Assembly (NCBI RefSeq): GCF_009758205.1
Contig: NZ_WRXN01000016.1
Span: 62,001-126,000 of the forward strand
Length of the DNA: 64,000 nt
From: Chitinophaga tropicalis
Lineage (GTDB): Bacteria > Bacteroidota > Bacteroidia > Chitinophagales > Chitinophagaceae
Reading direction: 5' to 3'
In this document: positions 61,393-64,000 of the stretch, one piece after another
Position numbering within the stretch: position 1 is the first letter of the stretch
How the letters are laid out: each line of letters starts with the position of its first letter
Translations under genes and position numbers: made by a program
The notes under the pieces: model-generated
What the model was told of the DNA's origin: nothing
The model's database searches: none
Seen by the model: the letters and a program-made list of their open reading frames with translations, nothing else

Positions 61393-62772
61393 TTACACTT
61401 TATCTATGATCAGCACCCAATCATTCCCGTCCTTCTCGTCACCGGGAGGATCAAACACCATAATCCCTTTATTCGGATAAGTGCCTATCACCTCCATATG
61501 ACCATCCCGCGGACTATACCATGCTGCCTTCACACTCCCTCCCGCAATCCTCCCCATCTTAACAGGTATCTTACGCCCGTTATAAGTATAGATATAAGCA
61601 TAATCCTTCCCACGCGTAGCAACAAGACGGTTATATTTCTCTCCAACATTATCTGCAATAAGCGCCTGATCAGGAACACGGTCAGCGTAATTATGCGAGC
61701 ATATCAGCTGCTTCAGCCAGATCATCTGCGAAGCCCCGGGAGCATTAATTGCATCCTGCCAGTATTCCCTTACACCATATACACCGCCATCCCCTTTCCT
61801 ATACATCTGCATCACAGCATTGTGCCCGTAAGTATACCCGCATGCGCCCGCAAAAACAGACCAGTATCCATAACGACGCACGTCTTTATCCGTCCAGAAA
61901 GGCTCTGCCGGGTCATGCAATCCCTGTGGAATACCTTCATAAGAAGGCTCTCCGTCAATCACCGGTTTAACAGGCTTCCTGTTATAATCTGCCTGTATAT
62001 ATTTCCAGTTATCTTCCCCGTATTTTTTATCGATAGCAGCTGTATCCTGGTTATAACGGCGATGCCCGGACTGTATCATATTGAAATCCAGCCAGGAGGC
62101 ATTATGAAACCAGTCTGACGATTGTGTACGTCCCCTGGGGTGAAAAGTAACCAGGTGCCTGGTATCTTCTTTATGCAGGGTACTGCCGATAGCATTCCAT
62201 ATAGCTAAAGAGTCACTGCCTTTAATATCTCCCCCATTCATCCATATGATGTTGGGCTTGCTCTTATAGCGCTCTGCCATGAAAGCAGCATATACAGTCG
62301 CCTGCTTCTCTGTAACAAGCCCCGATTTCACAGCGCCGCCCCATATAGGCACCAGCGCCATGTAAATACCTTTTTCAGCCGCTTTATCCACTACATAATC
62401 GATATGGTCCCAGTAGTCATACTGTACGCTGTCGGCAAAGCTGTTACCTGCTGTTGTAAGCGGCATCGCTAAATTCTTACGTACAAGCGCAGAATCGCCA
62501 TACACGTTTGCTGCCGTCAGTCCCGGCAGCACCATCACCTGTATCACATTAAAACCTTTCTGCTGACGGTCTGCCAGGTATTTATCCGTTTCTTCCCGGG
62601 TCAGCTTTCCAAACAGCAGCCAGCCGGTATCTCCCAGCCAGAAGAAAGGTTTACCGTCTGTCGTTTCAAGAAAGCGCCCTCCTTTGGCAATACGGAGGGG
62701 CAGCTGACATTCTGCCTCAATGGCAAAGCATAGTAATACAGTCAAGATAATCGTTGAGATCCTGTTCAGCAT
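61393..62772 (-). CDS. GH140-like glycoside hydrolase (DUF4038, apiosidase family)
   Basis: A 459-residue exported protein, signal peptide ending AIEAECQ. The DUF4038 barrel carries FFWLGDTGWLLFGKLTREE, NVIQVMVLPGL, WMNGGDIKGSD with a candidate acid, IDGEPSYEGIPQG with a candidate Glu, and GYTYGHNAVMQMY. A C-terminal collagen-binding-like sandwich follows (YAYIYTYNGRKIPV, AAWYSPRDG). GH140 founders remove D-apiose-linked side chains from rhamnogalacturonan II, which is the strongest hint of the substrate of this operon. Confidence 0.88.
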   Translation of the reverse strand: MLNRISTIILTVLLCFAIEAECQLPLRIAKGGRFLETTDGKPFFWLGDTGWLLFGKLTREETDKYLADRQQKGFNVIQVMVLPGLTAANVYGDSALVRKNLAMPLTTAGNSFADSVQYDYWDHIDYVVDKAAEKGIYMALVPIWGGAVKSGLVTEKQATVYAAFMAERYKSKPNIIWMNGGDIKGSDSLAIWNAIGSTLHKEDTRHLVTFHPRGRTQSSDWFHNASWLDFNMIQSGHRRYNQDTAAIDKKYGEDNWKYIQADYNRKPVKPVIDGEPSYEGIPQGLHDPAEPFWTDKDVRRYGYWSVFAGACGYTYGHNAVMQMYRKGDGGVYGVREYWQDAINAPGASQMIWLKQLICSHNYADRVPDQALIADNVGEKYNRLVATRGKDYAYIYTYNGRKIPVKMGRIAGGSVKAAWYSPRDGHMEVIGTYPNKGIMVFDPPGDEKDGNDWVLIIDKV

Positions 62773-62780
62773 GGCATATA

Positions 62781-64000
62781 TTATTTACGGGTCAGCCAGA
62801 GTACTACAGCTCCCTGTTGAGGAACTTTCAATTCACTGGCTCCTTTAACGTTCTTTTGAGTTTGCAGTGTGCGACCATCTTTTGCATCTATCCAGCAGGC
62901 ATTGAAACTACCCGTTACTCCCGTCAGCTGAATAGCATCCGGGCTGTTATGATAGATGATATAATCGCCGTGGTCATTGCGTAAGGCAAAGCTGCCCGTT
63001 ACATCTGCCGGGAGCATGCCCGCAGCTGCAGCAAGGAATCCTTTGGCCTCAATTACCGGGATATTGGCCAGCGAGCCTCCGGCCATAAATACAGCCCAGC
63101 CATATTGCTCAAAGCCATCGGCAGAATACAACACAGCCTTCCCCCGGTATTTATCCCGGTATTCACGTACCGCACGATACACTTCTTTCTCGCTGCTCTT
63201 CCTGGGTTTCAGTAAACGGGCATGCTGACGGGGTGCCAGGCTTTGCCCTCCTGCCGGCGCATACGCCGTTCCATCCTGCTGATAATGCCAGTAGCGGATG
63301 TCTACCAGGTCTATCACGGCAGAACGTACAGCATCGCCCAGGATAGCATCCTGCACGTCTTTTGTAGCGCTGAGGCCAATAATAGGGTGTTGCTGTTTCT
63401 CACGCTCCCATGCAGCAATCACATCTGTCCAGAAAGCCATGAAATGTAGCGGACCGGTAAACTCTGCACCAGTCAGCTGTATTACGTTATGATTAGCAGA
63501 AAAGTTATTCAGGCATTGATAGATATACGCCTTATGCAACTGCTTCCTCACAGTATTCGTGGTATCATAGAACTGCTCTGCCATGAAAATCCGCTTACCT
63601 CCTGCATAGGGAGGCGGCTCCGGGAAACCGGTCTCGTTGATGTTGTTGGCCGGCCGCCAGGGAAAGTCAGCATAATGCGCTCCTGCTTCTATAATGTTAT
63701 GCTGGAAATATTGCTGATGAATCAGCACCAGCCCGTTACGGTCTGCCTGTCCTGCAAACTGTTGCAGCCTGCTCCAGTACCAGCGGTTGTATTTGGTAAG
63801 ATCATATTTGCTCAGGCCATCCCAGGCTGTCCCCTGACCACTACGCGCAAAAGGCTGCTCATAAAAAGGTGGCCATACATCCCCATCCAGCCGCTGTACC
63901 CGTTCATGATCATCCCTTCTTCTTTCATACCAGAGGCCATAGTTATGTTCTATACCTGCTACATGCTTCTCCTGCATCTGCGCTGCTACTGTATCCAGGT
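62781..64000 (-). CDS. DUF6298-like glycoside-hydrolase-type protein (N-terminus outside the window)
   Basis: The frame is open from the window end at 64000, with at least seven codons before the first internal Met at 63977, so the true start lies outside. The visible ~405 residues contain a barrel-like region (YNRWYWSRLQQFAGQADRNG, IFMAEQFYDTTNTVRKQLH) and a C-terminal sandwich (GSFALRNDHGDYIIYHNSPD, GAVVLWLTRK) like that ending GH140 proteins. I think it belongs to DUF6298, a family often found in Bacteroidota pectin loci; this is from memory and moderate in certainty. Gap to the GH140 gene is 8 bases. Confidence 0.7.
   Translation of the reverse strand, partial: LDTVAAQMQEKHVAGIEHNYGLWYERRRDDHERVQRLDGDVWPPFYEQPFARSGQGTAWDGLSKYDLTKYNRWYWSRLQQFAGQADRNGLVLIHQQYFQHNIIEAGAHYADFPWRPANNINETGFPEPPPYAGGKRIFMAEQFYDTTNTVRKQLHKAYIYQCLNNFSANHNVIQLTGAEFTGPLHFMAFWTDVIAAWEREKQQHPIIGLSATKDVQDAILGDAVRSAVIDLVDIRYWHYQQDGTAYAPAGGQSLAPRQHARLLKPRKSSEKEVYRAVREYRDKYRGKAVLYSADGFEQYGWAVFMAGGSLANIPVIEAKGFLAAAAGMLPADVTGSFALRNDHGDYIIYHNSPDAIQLTGVTGSFNACWIDAKDGRTLQTQKNVKGASELKVPQQGAVVLWLTRK

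Overview
The window is a gene-dense piece of a Bacteroidota chromosome, most likely Chitinophagaceae (Chitinophaga-like). I infer this from the gene families (DUF4270 lipoprotein, DUF4907, DUF4369-TlpA proteins, LytTR two-component pair, long pectin-degradation operon), from AT-rich start regions without strong Shine-Dalgarno sites, and from several promoters of the Bacteroidota form TTTG-(19-20)-TAnnTTTG. No SusC/SusD pair, tRNA, rRNA or CRISPR array is visible.

Layout. 1-5078: a minus-strand run of envelope genes (alkaline-phosphatase-superfamily membrane enzyme, methyltransferase, PAP2 phosphatase, ZIP transporter, CBS-domain protein cut by the window start). 5219-8064: phosphoglucosamine/phosphomannomutase and cysteine desulfurase on the plus strand, each followed by a strong hairpin. 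8117-11648: LytTR regulator and sensor kinase, DUF4907 lipoprotein, Kelch lipoprotein. 11816-14740: DUF4270 lipoprotein and an outer-membrane beta-barrel protein, followed by a small MITE-like element sitting in the loop of a terminator. 14741-19285: GH1 beta-glucosidase, formylglycine-generating-enzyme-like lipoprotein, and a BlaI/M56-peptidase sensor pair with twin operators. 19286-19647: non-coding DNA with two tandem-repeat arrays. 19648-22039: two TlpA-like thioredoxins.

22115-36741 is the metabolic centre: hisG-hisD-hisC-orf68-hisB, then trpE-G-D-C-F-B-A, then hisH-(GNAT)hisA-hisF-hisIE, all on the minus strand. The trp genes lie inside the his genes. Each half starts with a classic attenuator. 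A 17-codon leader with six His codons (hisL) precedes hisG. A 17-codon leader with three adjacent Trp codons (trpL) precedes trpE. The distal his genes hisHAFIE therefore sit behind the trp attenuator. HisA carries an N-terminal GNAT acetyltransferase domain.

36840-42643: GH3 beta-glucosidase, a pectin methylesterase fused to an (alpha/alpha) glycosidase-like domain, and an EamA-type transporter with a highly structured leader. 42877-44526: an AT-rich four-gene cassette carrying a Panacea/SocA-type antitoxin-domain protein and three unrecognised small proteins, probably a toxin-antitoxin or defence module. 44554-64000: nine minus-strand genes, most overlapping by exactly 4 bp, ending at one terminator. 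They encode GH78, GH2, GH106 fused to a GH43-like propeller, a Tat-exported TIM-barrel isomerase-like protein, GH78 fused to an Asp-box propeller, a second Asp-box propeller protein, a GH43-like lipoprotein, a GH140-like apiosidase and a DUF6298-like protein cut by the window end. The combination of rhamnosidases, apiosidase and nearby pectin esterase suggests a rhamnogalacturonan (possibly RG-II) degradation operon.
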